A stretch of 64,000 nt of DNA, from positions 7,130,001 to 7,194,000 of the forward strand of contig NZ_CP034550.1 in assembly GCF_009498035.1 (NCBI RefSeq). Direction: 5' to 3'. The stretch's first letter is position 1; the number at the start of each line of letters is the position of its first letter. The notes below the pieces were generated by a model that was not told the origin of the DNA, did not search any database, and saw only the letters and a program-made list of their open reading frames with translations. The position numbers and the translations under genes were made by a program. Positions 1 to 8,911 of this stretch are shown here, piece after piece. This stretch comes from Saccharothrix syringae. Lineage in GTDB: Bacteria > Actinomycetota > Actinomycetes > Mycobacteriales > Pseudonocardiaceae.

Positions 1-1137
1 CAGGGCGACGTCCTCCTGCGGCGGGTGGACGCGGACGCACAGCACGTCCCGCAGGTGCCGTTCCAGCGGGTTGTGCCGGGACAGCGCCGGGTTGCCCAGG
101 GCCGCCACGGCGGTCTGCACGGCCGTCACGACCGCGCGCGCGATCGCCACCTTCACCAGCGGGAGCTGGGGCGCCACCGCCCCGTCCCCGGCCTCCACGC
201 GCAGCAGCGCACCGTGCAGCAGGGTCTCGGCCTGGGCGACCTGGAGGTCGACCTCCCCGGCCACCGACTGGATCCGCTCGGTCGTGGCGATGGGCCTGCC
301 GAGCGCGGCGGGCACCCGGGAGCGGGCGAACTCGGCGAACGCCCGCCGCGCCGCGCGGGCCACCCCGACGTAGAGCGCCAGGTGGCCGAAGCTGCCCGGT
401 CCGGTCACCGCCGCCGGGTCGCGGTAGACGCCGTCCTCACCCCGGGGGATCTCGACGAACGCGTCCGCCGGCAGCTCGACCCCCTCGTAGACGACGTCGT
501 GGGTGTTCGAGGCGCGCAGCCCGAGGTGGTCCCACGTGTCGAGCCACGTGATGCCGGGCGCGTCCGCCGGCACCACCACGTGGCCGACCCGCGGCACACC
601 GGGCTCGTCGACGACCGCCCACACCACGTGGTAGGCCAGGGCCGTGCCGCCGGTGGCGTAGGACTTGTGGCCGTCGAGCACCCAGCCGGACGCGGTGCGC
701 CGGACCGCCGTCCTGGGCAGGCCGCCGCGGGCCGGGGCGCCCAGCTCCGGTTCGGCCCGGATGGCGTTGACGGGCGCCGGTCCGGCGGCCGAGCGCGCCA
801 GCAGGTCGTCGTAGAACGCCTCCGGCCAGTGCGGGTGGGCGGCCTGGGACGCGTGCGCCGCCAGGGTGTTCGCCGCGATCAGCGCCACGGACGGGTCGCC
901 CTCGCCCAGCGCGGCGAGGATGCGCGCGGTGTCGCGCGGGCCCGCGCCCGGACCGCCGTACCGCCCGCCGACGGTGGCGGTGAGCAGGCCGGCCCGGTGG
1001 GCGGCGGCCAGGCCGCGCACCGGCACCTCGCCGCTGCGGTCGTACTCGGCCGCGGTGTCGGCCACCTCGGCGGTGACCGCCGCCAGCGCGTCGTCGGTGA
1101 GGTCGGGGACGGGCAGCGCCCGCGCGGTGCCCGTCAC
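1..1137 (-). CDS. Acyl-CoA dehydrogenase-like flavoprotein (SfnB/DszC type), 3' end outside window
   Basis: Open from a GTG at 1137 to the window edge (379 codons, no stop), so the C-terminus is missing. The order is that of an acyl-CoA dehydrogenase fold: N-terminal helices (LGEGDPSVALIAAN, about residue 75), a beta domain (NAIRAEPELGAPARGG; GWVLDGHKSYATGG; GLRASNTHDVVYEGVELP), then C-terminal helices. Within this superfamily the sequence reads most like SfnB/DszC-type flavoproteins, which act in organosulfur breakdown with reduced flavin rather than in fatty-acid oxidation; that assignment is inference. The start overlaps the TGA of the upstream monooxygenase gene by four bases (GTGA), so the two are probably translationally coupled. 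Adjacent LysR and flavin reductase genes fit a two-component flavin system. Confidence 0.85.
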   Translation of the reverse strand, partial: MTGTARALPVPDLTDDALAAVTAEVADTAAEYDRSGEVPVRGLAAAHRAGLLTATVGGRYGGPGAGPRDTARILAALGEGDPSVALIAANTLAAHASQAAHPHWPEAFYDDLLARSAAGPAPVNAIRAEPELGAPARGGLPRTAVRRTASGWVLDGHKSYATGGTALAYHVVWAVVDEPGVPRVGHVVVPADAPGITWLDTWDHLGLRASNTHDVVYEGVELPADAFVEIPRGEDGVYRDPAAVTGPGSFGHLALYVGVARAARRAFAEFARSRVPAALGRPIATTERIQSVAGEVDLQVAQAETLLHGALLRVEAGDGAVAPQLPLVKVAIARAVVTAVQTAVAALGNPALSRHNPLERHLRDVLCVRVHPPQEDVAL

Positions 1138-2351
1138 GCCCGGCCCGCCGTCGCGAAGCGCCGGTAGTCCTCGCCGTAGTTGCCCGGGTGCTCGGCCTGG
1201 AGCGTGCCGCGCCGGCCGGTGGCCCTGCGGTGGGCCAGTTCCTGGCGCACCAGCGGGAGCACGTACCGGCCGTAGTCCACGGCGTCGGCGAGCGTGTCGT
1301 AGCCCCGGATGCTGACCAGGTCCGCGCCGCGGTCGACGTAGTCCAGGATCGCCGCCGCCACCGTCTCCGGGGAACCCACCAGGGCCGTCGACGCGCCGGC
1401 CGCGTTGGTGACGGCCGCGGTGCGGGTCCACAGCGCCCGGTCGTACAACTCGGCCCTCTCCGCGAACGACAGCGCCCGCTGCGAGCCGACGTTCTGGGGC
1501 GCGCCCTGCCGGGCGCGCCGATCGCCGTGGGCGGCCTTGCCGAACGTGTCGGCGATCCGGGCGACGTACTCGTGCGCCTTGCGCCAGGCCAGCTCGTCGG
1601 TCTTGGCGATGATCGGCCGGAACGTCACCCAGATGCGCGGCAGCGTCGTGCGGCCGGCGGCGCGGGCGATGCCGTGGACGCGCTCGACCTCGGCGCGCAG
1701 GTCGTCCAGGGGTTCGCCCCAGAAGCTGAAGATGTCGGCCTTCTCGCCGCCGACGCGGAACGCCTCGTCGGACTGCCCGCCGATGGAGATGGGGATGGGC
1801 TTGTCGTGGGGCGCGAAGCCGGGGCCGAAGTCGTCGAACTTGTAGAACTCGCCCTCGTGGCTGAACGGCGCGGGCTCGGTCCAGGCCCGGCGCAGCAGGT
1901 CGATGTACTCGGAGGTGCGGGCGTAGCGGCGGTCCTTGGGCAGGTAGTCACCCTGACGGGCCTGCTCGGCGTCGCTGCCGCCGGAGATGAGGTGCACCAC
2001 GGCCCGGCCCTCGGTGAGCTGGTCCAGCGTCGCCAGCTTCTGGGCGCCGACCAGCGGGAAGGTCGTGTTGGGGCGGAGCGCGACGATGGGCTTGATCCGC
2101 TCGGTGAGCTGCCCGACGGCCGAGGCGACGACGAACGAGTCCGCGGTGGTGGAGCCGTACGGGAGCAGCGTGTAGTCGAACCCGCCCTCCTCCAGCGAGC
2201 GGACGTAGGTGCGGAAGTACTCCAGGTCGATGCCCCGGGTCGGGACCGGGTCCAGCTCCGTCGACGGGTTCAGGTGCGACAGGCTGATGAACTCCACCTC
2301 CGGCGAGGCGGACGCGGGGATCTGCTGGTCGAAGGCCGGTGCGCTGGTCAC
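1134..2351 (-). CDS. LLM-class flavin-dependent monooxygenase (SsuD/NtaA-like)
   Basis: 405 residues, the usual size for alkanesulfonate or nitrilotriacetate-type FMNH2-dependent monooxygenases. Recognisable pieces are EFISLSHLNPSTELDP, EEGGFDYTLLPYGSTTADSF, KPIVALRPNTTFPLVGAQK, RAVVHLISGGSDAEQARQGD and KPIPISIGGQSDEAFRVGG, which together form the luciferase-like TIM barrel. The family uses reduced flavin and oxygen to cleave C-S or C-N bonds in the cytoplasm. The flavin reductase at 3518 is the likely partner. An ATGGGTACCCAT palindrome lies 51-62 bp upstream of the ATG. The natural substrate cannot be read from sequence; an alkanesulfonate or sulfone is plausible given the neighbouring SfnB-like and taurine genes. 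Confidence 0.9.
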   Translation of the reverse strand: MTSAPAFDQQIPASASPEVEFISLSHLNPSTELDPVPTRGIDLEYFRTYVRSLEEGGFDYTLLPYGSTTADSFVVASAVGQLTERIKPIVALRPNTTFPLVGAQKLATLDQLTEGRAVVHLISGGSDAEQARQGDYLPKDRRYARTSEYIDLLRRAWTEPAPFSHEGEFYKFDDFGPGFAPHDKPIPISIGGQSDEAFRVGGEKADIFSFWGEPLDDLRAEVERVHGIARAAGRTTLPRIWVTFRPIIAKTDELAWRKAHEYVARIADTFGKAAHGDRRARQGAPQNVGSQRALSFAERAELYDRALWTRTAAVTNAAGASTALVGSPETVAAAILDYVDRGADLVSIRGYDTLADAVDYGRYVLPLVRQELAHRRATGRRGTLQAEHPGNYGEDYRRFATAGRA

Positions 2352-2401
2352 GTGACGAAACGTAGGTCGGTGCCGGGACGGGCGTCCAAGTCAATTGCGC
2401 G

Positions 2402-2413
2402 ATGGGTACCCAT
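2402..2413. promoter_or_regulatory. Perfect palindrome ATGGGTACCCAT, putative operator
   Basis: A 12-bp perfect palindrome 51-62 bp upstream of the monooxygenase ATG and just beyond the 3' end of the LysR gene. A TTGACT box lies between it and the gene, so the site would sit upstream of a -35 element, an activator-like position. Near-identical sites precede two other operons (6082-6093 and 7770-7781). Confidence 0.5.
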
Positions 2414-2434
2414 AGGTCGGCGTTATCGACCCGG

Positions 2435-3334
2435 TCACGCGCCGCGGGCGGCGTTGCCCGCGGGCGGGACCAGTTGGAGGTGGGGCCGCTGGGCGAAGAA
2501 GTCCACCCCGGCCGACAGCGCGGTCCGCTCCACCTCGGCCGACAGGCCGCGGCGGGCCACCAGGCGCAGGTGGGTCGTGCCCGCGTCGGGCAGGTCGGTG
2601 CAGGCGGTCAGGCCCGGCGGGCGGCCGCCCGCGCTGGGCAGCAGCGCCACGCCGAGGCCGGCGCGGACCCCGGCCAGCACGCCCTCCAGCGTGGTGGACT
2701 GCGCGATGACCTCGACGTGGCGCCCCTGGCCGGTGAGCAGCGACAGCGCCCGCTCGCGCAGGCCGCACGGCTCCTCGAACGCGATGAGCGGCCACGTCTC
2801 GCCGTTCTCGCGGGGCCGCCAGCCGCGCGCGGCGTACCAGACCAGCGGCAGCCGCCCGACCAGGTGCCCGGCGCCCCGGCCGCTGGGGTCGAGCACGAAC
2901 GCGAAGTCGACGGCGCCCTTGTCCACGGCCTCGGCGAGCTGGGTGGACCGGCCGATCTCGAAGCGGGTGGCGCAGTCGGGGAACGCGGCCCGCAGCGCCC
3001 GGATCATCTCCGGCAGGATCTGCTCGGCGCTGTGCTCGGTGGAGCCGACCACGATGGTCCGGTCGGGTTCGGCCTCCAGCCGGCGCAGCGACGCGTCGTG
3101 GACCTCGATGATCCGCCGCGCCTCGGCCAGCACCCGCTCGCCCTCGTGGGTGAAGCGCATGTTGCGGCCGTCGCGCTCGAAGAGCTTGCGCTTGAGCCCG
3201 CGTTCCAGCAGCCGGACGTGCTGGCTCAGCGCGGGCTGGCTGATGTGGCGCACCGCCGCGGCCTTGCCGAACCCGCCGCACTCGGCGATCGCGACGAGCG
3301 TGCGCAGGTGTTCGAGGTCGAGCGAGTTCGTCAT
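2435..3334 (-). CDS. LysR-family transcriptional regulator
   Basis: 299 residues from ATG at 3334. The N-terminal winged helix (about residues 5-65) is canonical: DLEHLRTLVAIAECGGFGKAA, HISQPALSQHVRLLE and KLFERDGRNMRFTHEGERVL. A LysR substrate-binding domain follows (about 90-290, TIVVGSTEHSAEQILPEMI; AVDKGAVDFAFVLDP; GVLAGVRAGLGVALLP). It is transcribed toward the monooxygenase and away from the flavin reductase, so it probably controls both. The divergent region holds a CCCAT-N11-ATGGG element that satisfies the T-N11-A rule for LysR boxes. The inducer is unknown; a sulfur compound or a cysteine precursor is plausible by analogy with CysB-type regulators. Confidence 0.93.
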   Translation of the reverse strand: MTNSLDLEHLRTLVAIAECGGFGKAAAVRHISQPALSQHVRLLERGLKRKLFERDGRNMRFTHEGERVLAEARRIIEVHDASLRRLEAEPDRTIVVGSTEHSAEQILPEMIRALRAAFPDCATRFEIGRSTQLAEAVDKGAVDFAFVLDPSGRGAGHLVGRLPLVWYAARGWRPRENGETWPLIAFEEPCGLRERALSLLTGQGRHVEVIAQSTTLEGVLAGVRAGLGVALLPSAGGRPPGLTACTDLPDAGTTHLRLVARRGLSAEVERTALSAGVDFFAQRPHLQLVPPAGNAARGA

Positions 3335-3413
3335 GTGCCGATTAGAGCCGATGGGCGCGGGTGCCGAGATCCCCTGACCGGCATGTGGGAAGGTCGGCGG
3401 CCGCTCTTGCCAA

Positions 3414-3434
3414 CCCATCACACTCGTCCATGGG
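3414..3434. promoter_or_regulatory. CCCAT-N11-ATGGG element, putative LysR box
   Basis: An inverted repeat with arms CCCAT (3414-3418) and ATGGG (3430-3434) separated by 11 bases, giving the T-N11-A core typical of LysR-family sites. It lies in the divergent region between the LysR gene and the flavin reductase gene. Its ATGGG half-site is shared with the palindromes at 2402 and 7770. Confidence 0.45.
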
Positions 3435-3517
3435 AAGTGATCGCGAAAGGCTCTTTGACGCACCGCGCTCCCCGGGTGAAGGTGGGTCGGAGAAGCCGAG
3501 GCTGGGAGGAACGCGAG

Positions 3518-4078
3518 ATGAGCCGGCACACCGACGCCCCCGGGCTCGACGAGCACCGCCCGGCCGCCAGGCTCGACGAGCACCCGACCACCACCGGGCA
3601 GTCCCTGGACCCCGCGCGGCTGCGCGCGGCCTTCGGCGCCTTCCCCAGCGGTGTGGTCGCGGTCGCCGCGCGGGTCGACGACCGGGTGGTCGGCCTGGCC
3701 GCCAGCTCGTTCACCTCGGTGTCGCTGGACCCGCCGCTGGTGTCCTTCTCGATCGCCAACAGCTCCCGGACGTGGCCCGAGCTGCGCCGCGCCGACCAGC
3801 TGGGGGTGACCGTCCTGGCCGACCACCACGGCGCGGTCGCCCGGCAGCTCGCGGGTCCCGCGGACGGCCGCTTCGCCGGGCTGGACGTCACCGTCGGCGA
3901 GAACGGCGCGGTCACCCTCGCCGATGGCGTGGCCTGGTTCGAGACCACCATCCACCACCACGTCGAGGCGGGCGACCACACCATCGTCCTGCTCCGGCTC
4001 CACTCGGCGGCCCACGTGGAGCACTCGCTGCCCCTGGTGTTCCACCGCAGCCGGTTCGGGTTCGACCGGCCGGCTTGA
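3518..4078 (+). CDS. Flavin reductase-like FMN-binding protein
   Basis: 186 residues. After about 30 variable residues the flavin-reductase domain begins (LRAAFGAFPSGVVAVAARVD; GLAASSFTSVSLDPPLVSFS; SRTWPELRRADQLGVTVLAD) and ends in FHRSRFGFDR, typical of short-chain NAD(P)H:FMN oxidoreductases that feed FMNH2 to two-component monooxygenases. The ATG at 3518 is preceded by GGGAGGA (3504-3510), a strong ribosome site. It is divergent from LysR and likely co-regulated with the monooxygenase at 1134-2351, which needs reduced flavin. A strong hairpin follows the stop immediately. Confidence 0.9.
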   Translation: MSRHTDAPGLDEHRPAARLDEHPTTTGQSLDPARLRAAFGAFPSGVVAVAARVDDRVVGLAASSFTSVSLDPPLVSFSIANSSRTWPELRRADQLGVTVLADHHGAVARQLAGPADGRFAGLDVTVGENGAVTLADGVAWFETTIHHHVEAGDHTIVLLRLHSAAHVEHSLPLVFHRSRFGFDRPA

Positions 4079-4079
4079 C

Positions 4080-4114
4080 CCGGCGGGCCGGGCTCGCCGC
4101 GCCCGGCCCGCCGG
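4080..4114. terminator. 14-bp perfect hairpin after flavin reductase
   Basis: Arms 4080-4093 and 4101-4114 are exact reverse complements (CCGGCGGGCCGGGC and its partner) with a 7-base loop, starting two bases after the stop codon. There is no U tract, as is usual for actinomycete terminators. Confidence 0.7.
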
Positions 4115-4127
4115 CGCCCCGCCTGAC

Positions 4128-4337
4128 CTGGTCCGCGCGGCCTGCTCCGCGCGGCTTGGTCCGCCCGGCCTGCTCCGCCCGGCCTCGTCCGCCCGGCCTG
4201 CTCCGCCCGGCCTCGTGCGCCCAGCCTCGTCCGGCCGGCCCGCTCCGCCCAGCCTCGTGCGCCCGGCCTCGTCCGCCCGCCCCGGCCAGCCCGCCCCGGT
4301 CCGCCGAGCCCGCTCGGCCTGTCCCGGCCCGCCCGAC
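4128..4337. repeat. 15-unit 14-bp tandem repeat (minisatellite)
   Basis: Fifteen consecutive 14-bp units, consensus about CTCGTCCGCCCGGC, fill exactly 210 bp and end on the base before the stop codon of the next (minus-strand) gene. The first eleven units (4128-4281) are well conserved; the last four are degenerate but keep the 14-base phase. The array sits between convergent genes directly after a hairpin terminator. 14 is not a multiple of 3, so a coding origin is unlikely. Confidence 0.9.
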
Positions 4338-5333
4338 CTACCTCGCCAGCTGCGGCAGCGTGGCCAGCAGGTCGGCGTCGTCGAGGGAGCGGGCCGCCAC
4401 GCCCGCCGCCGCGGCCCGGCCGATCCTGGTCAGCACGGCGGCGTTGGCGGGCGCCTCGCGGCCGTGCAGCCGGGCCAGCAGGACGACCTCCCCGTTGAGG
4501 AAGTCCGACTCCACGGTGCCGCCGCGGACCAGGCTCTGCCACGTGGACCCGCCACCGCGCTCGTGGCCGGGGACGGGCCGCTGCACCAGCCCGGACAGGT
4601 CCAGCGTGCTCTCGCCCAGCAGGTCGGCCACGCGCACGCCGGCCGCGGCGAACACGTCCCTCGCCTCGTCCCGCAGGAGTTCGGCGGCCCGGTCGCGCAG
4701 GGCGGTCGGCGGGTACAGCGCGTCCAGCGCGTTGGGCAGGATGGCGATCAGCTTGCCCGCCTTGAACGCGACGACGTCGGGCACGACCTCCAGCGCCAGG
4801 CCGGCGTCGGCGAAGTCGGCCGCGACGCCGTCCAGCCGGGGGTCGGTGCCCGCCGGGTAGCGGCCCGCCCAGAACGCCTCGGCGATCGGCGCCGCGGGCG
4901 AGACGACCTCACCGGGGACCACGTGGCTGGCCGGTGACCACGTCACCGCGCCGAACACGGTGGCGAAGCGGCGCAGCGCGCTGCGCTCGCTGTCGAGCCC
5001 GTTCTGCAGGGTCAGCACCGGCAGCTCGGTGGCCGCCACCCCGCTGCCCACGGGCTGCCACGCCCACGCCGCCAGCGCCGCGTCGGCGTCCTGGGTCTTG
5101 GTGGCCAGCACGAGCAGGTCGTCCGGCCGCAACCGCACCTCGTCGGGCCGGCCGACCACGGGCAGCCGCAGCGTCGTGGTGCCGTCCGGGCGGACGTACC
5201 GCAGGCCGGTCCCGCGCAGCGCGGCCAGGTGGGCGCCCCTGGCCGCCAGCACGACCTCCCGGCCCGCCAGGTGCAGCTGCGCGGCCGTGGTGGCGCCGAC
5301 CGCGCCCGCGCCGATCACCACGTAGCGGGTCAC
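4338..5333 (-). CDS. Ketopantoate reductase-like (ApbA/PanE family) NADP-binding oxidoreductase
   Basis: 331 residues from a GTG at 5333. The N-terminus has the dinucleotide-binding motif VIGAGAVGATTAAQL (residues 5-19), followed by DDLLVLATKTQDADAAL and the LTLQNGLDSE segment of the ApbA N-terminal domain. The helical C-terminal domain (about 190-320) contains FKAGKLIAILPNALDAL and PGHERGGGSTWQSLVRG with the conserved substrate-site S-x-x-Q-S-L-x-R-G pattern. True PanE reduces ketopantoate for CoA synthesis, but many paralogues act on other 2-keto acids; here the substrate is not evident. The start overlaps the upstream hydrolase stop as GTGA, so the two are coupled. Confidence 0.88.
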   Translation of the reverse strand: MTRYVVIGAGAVGATTAAQLHLAGREVVLAARGAHLAALRGTGLRYVRPDGTTTLRLPVVGRPDEVRLRPDDLLVLATKTQDADAALAAWAWQPVGSGVAATELPVLTLQNGLDSERSALRRFATVFGAVTWSPASHVVPGEVVSPAAPIAEAFWAGRYPAGTDPRLDGVAADFADAGLALEVVPDVVAFKAGKLIAILPNALDALYPPTALRDRAAELLRDEARDVFAAAGVRVADLLGESTLDLSGLVQRPVPGHERGGGSTWQSLVRGGTVESDFLNGEVVLLARLHGREAPANAAVLTRIGRAAAAGVAARSLDDADLLATLPQLAR

Positions 5334-6046
5334 GGCAGCTCCACCCGGTCGAGCACGGGCAGGTCGGCGCCGAGCCGGAGCCGTTCCAGGAAGCGGACGA
5401 CCAGCGCGGCGGCCGTGCGGTGGGTCTGGTTGTTCAGCGCGTCGTGGGCGGTGCCGGCGAGGCTGACCAGCTCGCCGCGCGGCAGGCGGGCGAACCAGGC
5501 GCGAACGTCGTCCAGCGCGGCCACCGGGTCGTCCGCGCCGTGCAGGCCGAGCACCGGCAGCGGGAGGGCCGCCGGGTCCGCGCGGTCGGCCCAGTCCGGC
5601 GGCGGGGCGGTCCACAGCGCGCCGCGGCGGAAGCCGGTGTCGCCGGCGAGCCGGGCGCGGTGGGTGGGGCAGGTGGTGCGGGCGGCCAGCTCCGCCTCCC
5701 AGTCGGGGGCGTCCCCGGTGGTCTGCGTGGCCGGCAGGCCGGCCAGGACCAGGCCGTCCGCGGCCACCGCGCGCTCGGCGACGAGCAGGGCGGCGAACAG
5801 GGCGCCGGTGTCGGAACCGACCAGTACGCGCGGCGCGGCGTCGGCCTCGGCCAGGAGCGCCTTGACGGTCGCGGTGGCCGCGGCCGGGTCGCGGGTCGGG
5901 TCGTCGAGCACGCGGACGCGGTAGGCGTCGAAGGCCAGCCGCAGGCCCAGGCGCTCGTAGACGCCGGCGTCCTCGCCGCGGCCGGGCAGCACCACGAGGG
6001 TGCCGCGGGCGGCGAGGTGGGGTGGGTTGTCGTACGAGGCGGTCAT
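5330..6046 (-). CDS. Alpha/beta hydrolase
   Basis: 238 residues from ATG at 6046. Features of an alpha/beta hydrolase are GTLVVLPGRGEDAGVYERL near the N-terminus, a nucleophile-elbow-like GSDTGALFAALL (about residue 83) and PVLGLHGADDPVAALDD near residue 170, with a C-terminal GTAHDALNNQTHR supplying the likely catalytic His. The elbow reads G-S-D-T-G, so the nucleophile would be Asp rather than Ser, as in haloalkane dehalogenase or epoxide hydrolase relatives. That is inference from motif position. It forms a coupled operon with the ApbA-like gene downstream, suggesting consecutive steps on one small molecule. Confidence 0.8.
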   Translation of the reverse strand: MTASYDNPPHLAARGTLVVLPGRGEDAGVYERLGLRLAFDAYRVRVLDDPTRDPAAATATVKALLAEADAAPRVLVGSDTGALFAALLVAERAVAADGLVLAGLPATQTTGDAPDWEAELAARTTCPTHRARLAGDTGFRRGALWTAPPPDWADRADPAALPLPVLGLHGADDPVAALDDVRAWFARLPRGELVSLAGTAHDALNNQTHRTAAALVVRFLERLRLGADLPVLDRVELP

Positions 6047-6081
6047 GCGGCACTCCGGGGTGAGGTCGAGAAAAGTCGCAT

Positions 6082-6093
6082 TTGGACGTCCAT
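6082..6093. promoter_or_regulatory. TTGGACGTCCAT, variant of the ATGG-N4-CCAT site
   Basis: A near-palindrome 36-47 bp upstream of the alpha/beta hydrolase ATG. The arms match the site at 2402-2413 except for one base at the outer end. The region between this hydrolase and the FAD oxidase 3' end (6047-6107) is otherwise unremarkable. Confidence 0.35.
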
Positions 6094-6107
6094 AACGGAC
6101 TGAATAA

Positions 6108-7444
<1,337 letters not shown>

Positions 7445-7448
<4 letters not shown>

Positions 7449-7720
7449 GGCGCGCCCGTCGCGACCGGGCGGTCCGGCCGGCTCGACCACCGAGACCAGG
7501 AGCCCGGGTGGAGGGCCGCGATCCGCAGCGCCGCGGTGGTGACGCCGGAGCCGCGGCACACCGCGACCCCGTCGCCGGGCCGCACGCGCAGCGCGCCGGG
7601 GACGTGGCCCGCGGCGTGGGCCGGACGACCGTCCGGGATGTCCGGCCGCCACCGGACGTCGAGCAGGCGGACGTGGGCGATCCGGTCGTGCGGGCCCGCC
7701 GCGGAAGTGGTTGCGGTCAC
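7445..7720 (-). CDS. Short rhodanese-like protein, apparently an internally deleted sulfurtransferase
   Basis: 91 residues from a GTG at 7720. The first part (VRLLDVRWRPDIPDGRPAHA, then AGHVPGA) resembles the N-terminal half of a two-domain thiosulfate sulfurtransferase. It runs straight into VAVCRGSGVTTAALRIAAL and LHPGSWSRWSSRPDRPVATG, which match the C-terminal catalytic loop and tail of such enzymes. The usual enzyme is about 280 residues, so roughly two thirds is missing between these blocks. The catalytic Cys is followed by RGSGVTT rather than the usual GSGVTA, one residue longer. It may still be a minimal one-domain rhodanese, or a decayed or regulatory remnant. It is coupled to the FAD oxidase. 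Confidence 0.7.
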
Positions 7721-7769
7721 CCCCGGAATGCTATGTGCGCCAGGGGTTTCGCACCGCTCGCGATTCCCG

Positions 7770-7781
7770 ATGGGTATCCAT
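7770..7781. promoter_or_regulatory. ATGGGTATCCAT palindrome, putative operator
   Basis: An imperfect centre but perfect CGATGG/CCATCG arms, 50-61 bp upstream of the rhodanese-like GTG. This is almost the same distance as the 2402 site from its gene. A TAGCAT -10-like hexamer lies between this site and the gene. Confidence 0.45.
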
Positions 7782-7840
7782 CGCCAACCGTGATCCGACG
7801 CGCCGGCCCGGGACCGGCCGCCGGGGCGGGGTCGCCGGCC

Positions 7841-8881
7841 TCACCTGGTGCTGGCCCGCACCGTGACGGCCCAGTCGGCCGCCCGGTCCGGCCCGCGCTC
7901 CCCGAGCGCGACCAGGGCGCAGCTCCGCCCCTGGTCGTGCAGCGACTGGGTGACCGTGGTGAGACCTCCGCGCTCCGCGTCCGGCCCGTCGTCCCAGCCG
8001 GAGACCGCGACGTCGCCGGGCACGTCCAGGCCGCGGCGGCGGGCGGCGTCCAGCACCGCGAAGGCCAGTTGGTCGCTCATCGCCACCACCGCGTCGGGGT
8101 CGCAGGAGTCGAACAGCGCGTCCACCGCGGCGGCGGCCTCGGCGCGGTCGTTGCGGGCCACGACGGCCACCGGCAGCCGGTCCGGGTCGCGGCCCGCCTC
8201 CCGGCAGTGGTCGTGCACGCCCAGCAGGCGGTCGCGGGTGACCGGGAACGCCACCCGGCCGGGGTCCGGGCCGACCTCCAGCCGCGGCCTGCGGTCGCGG
8301 TCGAAGGGGAAGCTCAGCACGGCCGGCCGCCGGGCGCCGGGGAAGGTGCGCGCGGCCAGCTCGCGGGCGGAGGCCCGGTTGTCGATGCCGACCACCCGCG
8401 CGCCCGCGACGGCCGGGCCGCCGTGCACCGCGACGGGCTTGCCCAGCCCGCCCACCACGGCCAGCACCGGGTCGGTGTCGACGGTGGTCCAGACGATGTA
8501 GCCGTCGACCGACGCCGAGCGCACCCGGTCGACGTCCTGGTCCGCGCCGGTGGTCGGGATGAGGTTGAGCCCGCTGCCGCGCTCGCGGCAGACCTCGGCC
8601 ACGCCGGTGAGGAACCGGCGGGCCTGCGGGTCCTCGAAGGCGTAGGCCAGGTGCTCGCCGAGCACGACGCCGATCGCGCCGTTGTGCCGGCGGCGCAGGG
8701 ACCGCGCGGTCGGGTCCGGCCCCCGGTAGCCCAGGTCGGCGGCGACCGCCAGGACCCGGCGCAGCGTGTCCGGCGCGACCCGGTCCGGCTGGTTGTAGCA
8801 GTAGGACACGGTCATCGGCGAGACGCCGCAGCGGCGCGCCACCTCCGCCATGGTGATCCGCGGTGCTCCGGCGCCGGACAT
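7841..8881 (-). CDS. LacI-family transcriptional repressor
   Basis: 346 residues from ATG at 8881 (a GTG two codons upstream is possible). The helix-turn-helix is canonical: ITMAEVARRCGVSPMTVSYCYNQP with the hinge region PTARSLRRRHNGAIGVVL at about 55-75. The periplasmic-binding-like effector domain includes VVGIDNRASARELAA, DAVVAMSDQLAFAVLDAARR and VPGDVAVSGWDDGP. It faces an MFS transporter across 30 bp containing a perfect TGTGTA-N4-TACACA palindrome, so it probably represses both itself and the transporter. The effector is unknown. Confidence 0.93.
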   Translation of the reverse strand: MSGAGAPRITMAEVARRCGVSPMTVSYCYNQPDRVAPDTLRRVLAVAADLGYRGPDPTARSLRRRHNGAIGVVLGEHLAYAFEDPQARRFLTGVAEVCRERGSGLNLIPTTGADQDVDRVRSASVDGYIVWTTVDTDPVLAVVGGLGKPVAVHGGPAVAGARVVGIDNRASARELAARTFPGARRPAVLSFPFDRDRRPRLEVGPDPGRVAFPVTRDRLLGVHDHCREAGRDPDRLPVAVVARNDRAEAAAAVDALFDSCDPDAVVAMSDQLAFAVLDAARRRGLDVPGDVAVSGWDDGPDAERGGLTTVTQSLHDQGRSCALVALGERGPDRAADWAVTVRASTR

Positions 8882-8895
8882 GGCCACAGCCTATC

Positions 8896-8911
8896 TGTGT
8901 ATCGTTACACA
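8896..8911. promoter_or_regulatory. TGTGTATCGTTACACA operator between lacI-type and MFS genes
   Basis: A perfect inverted repeat, arms TGTGTA and TACACA around TCGT. Its last base directly precedes the MFS ATG (8912). A TATCGT hexamer (8900-8905) sits 6 bp before that ATG. On the other strand TAGGCT sits 6 bp before the regulator ATG at 8881. Both genes are therefore likely leaderless, with the operator covering the promoter. Confidence 0.75.

Noticed and set aside
4128..4337. Possible CRISPR array
   Set aside because: Units are 14 bp, contiguous and without spacers; this is a tandem minisatellite.
7508..8911. Long N-terminal extension in frame with the MFS transporter
   Set aside because: It is antisense to the rhodanese-like and LacI-type genes and lacks membrane helices; the leaderless ATG at 8912 with its promoter box is a better start.
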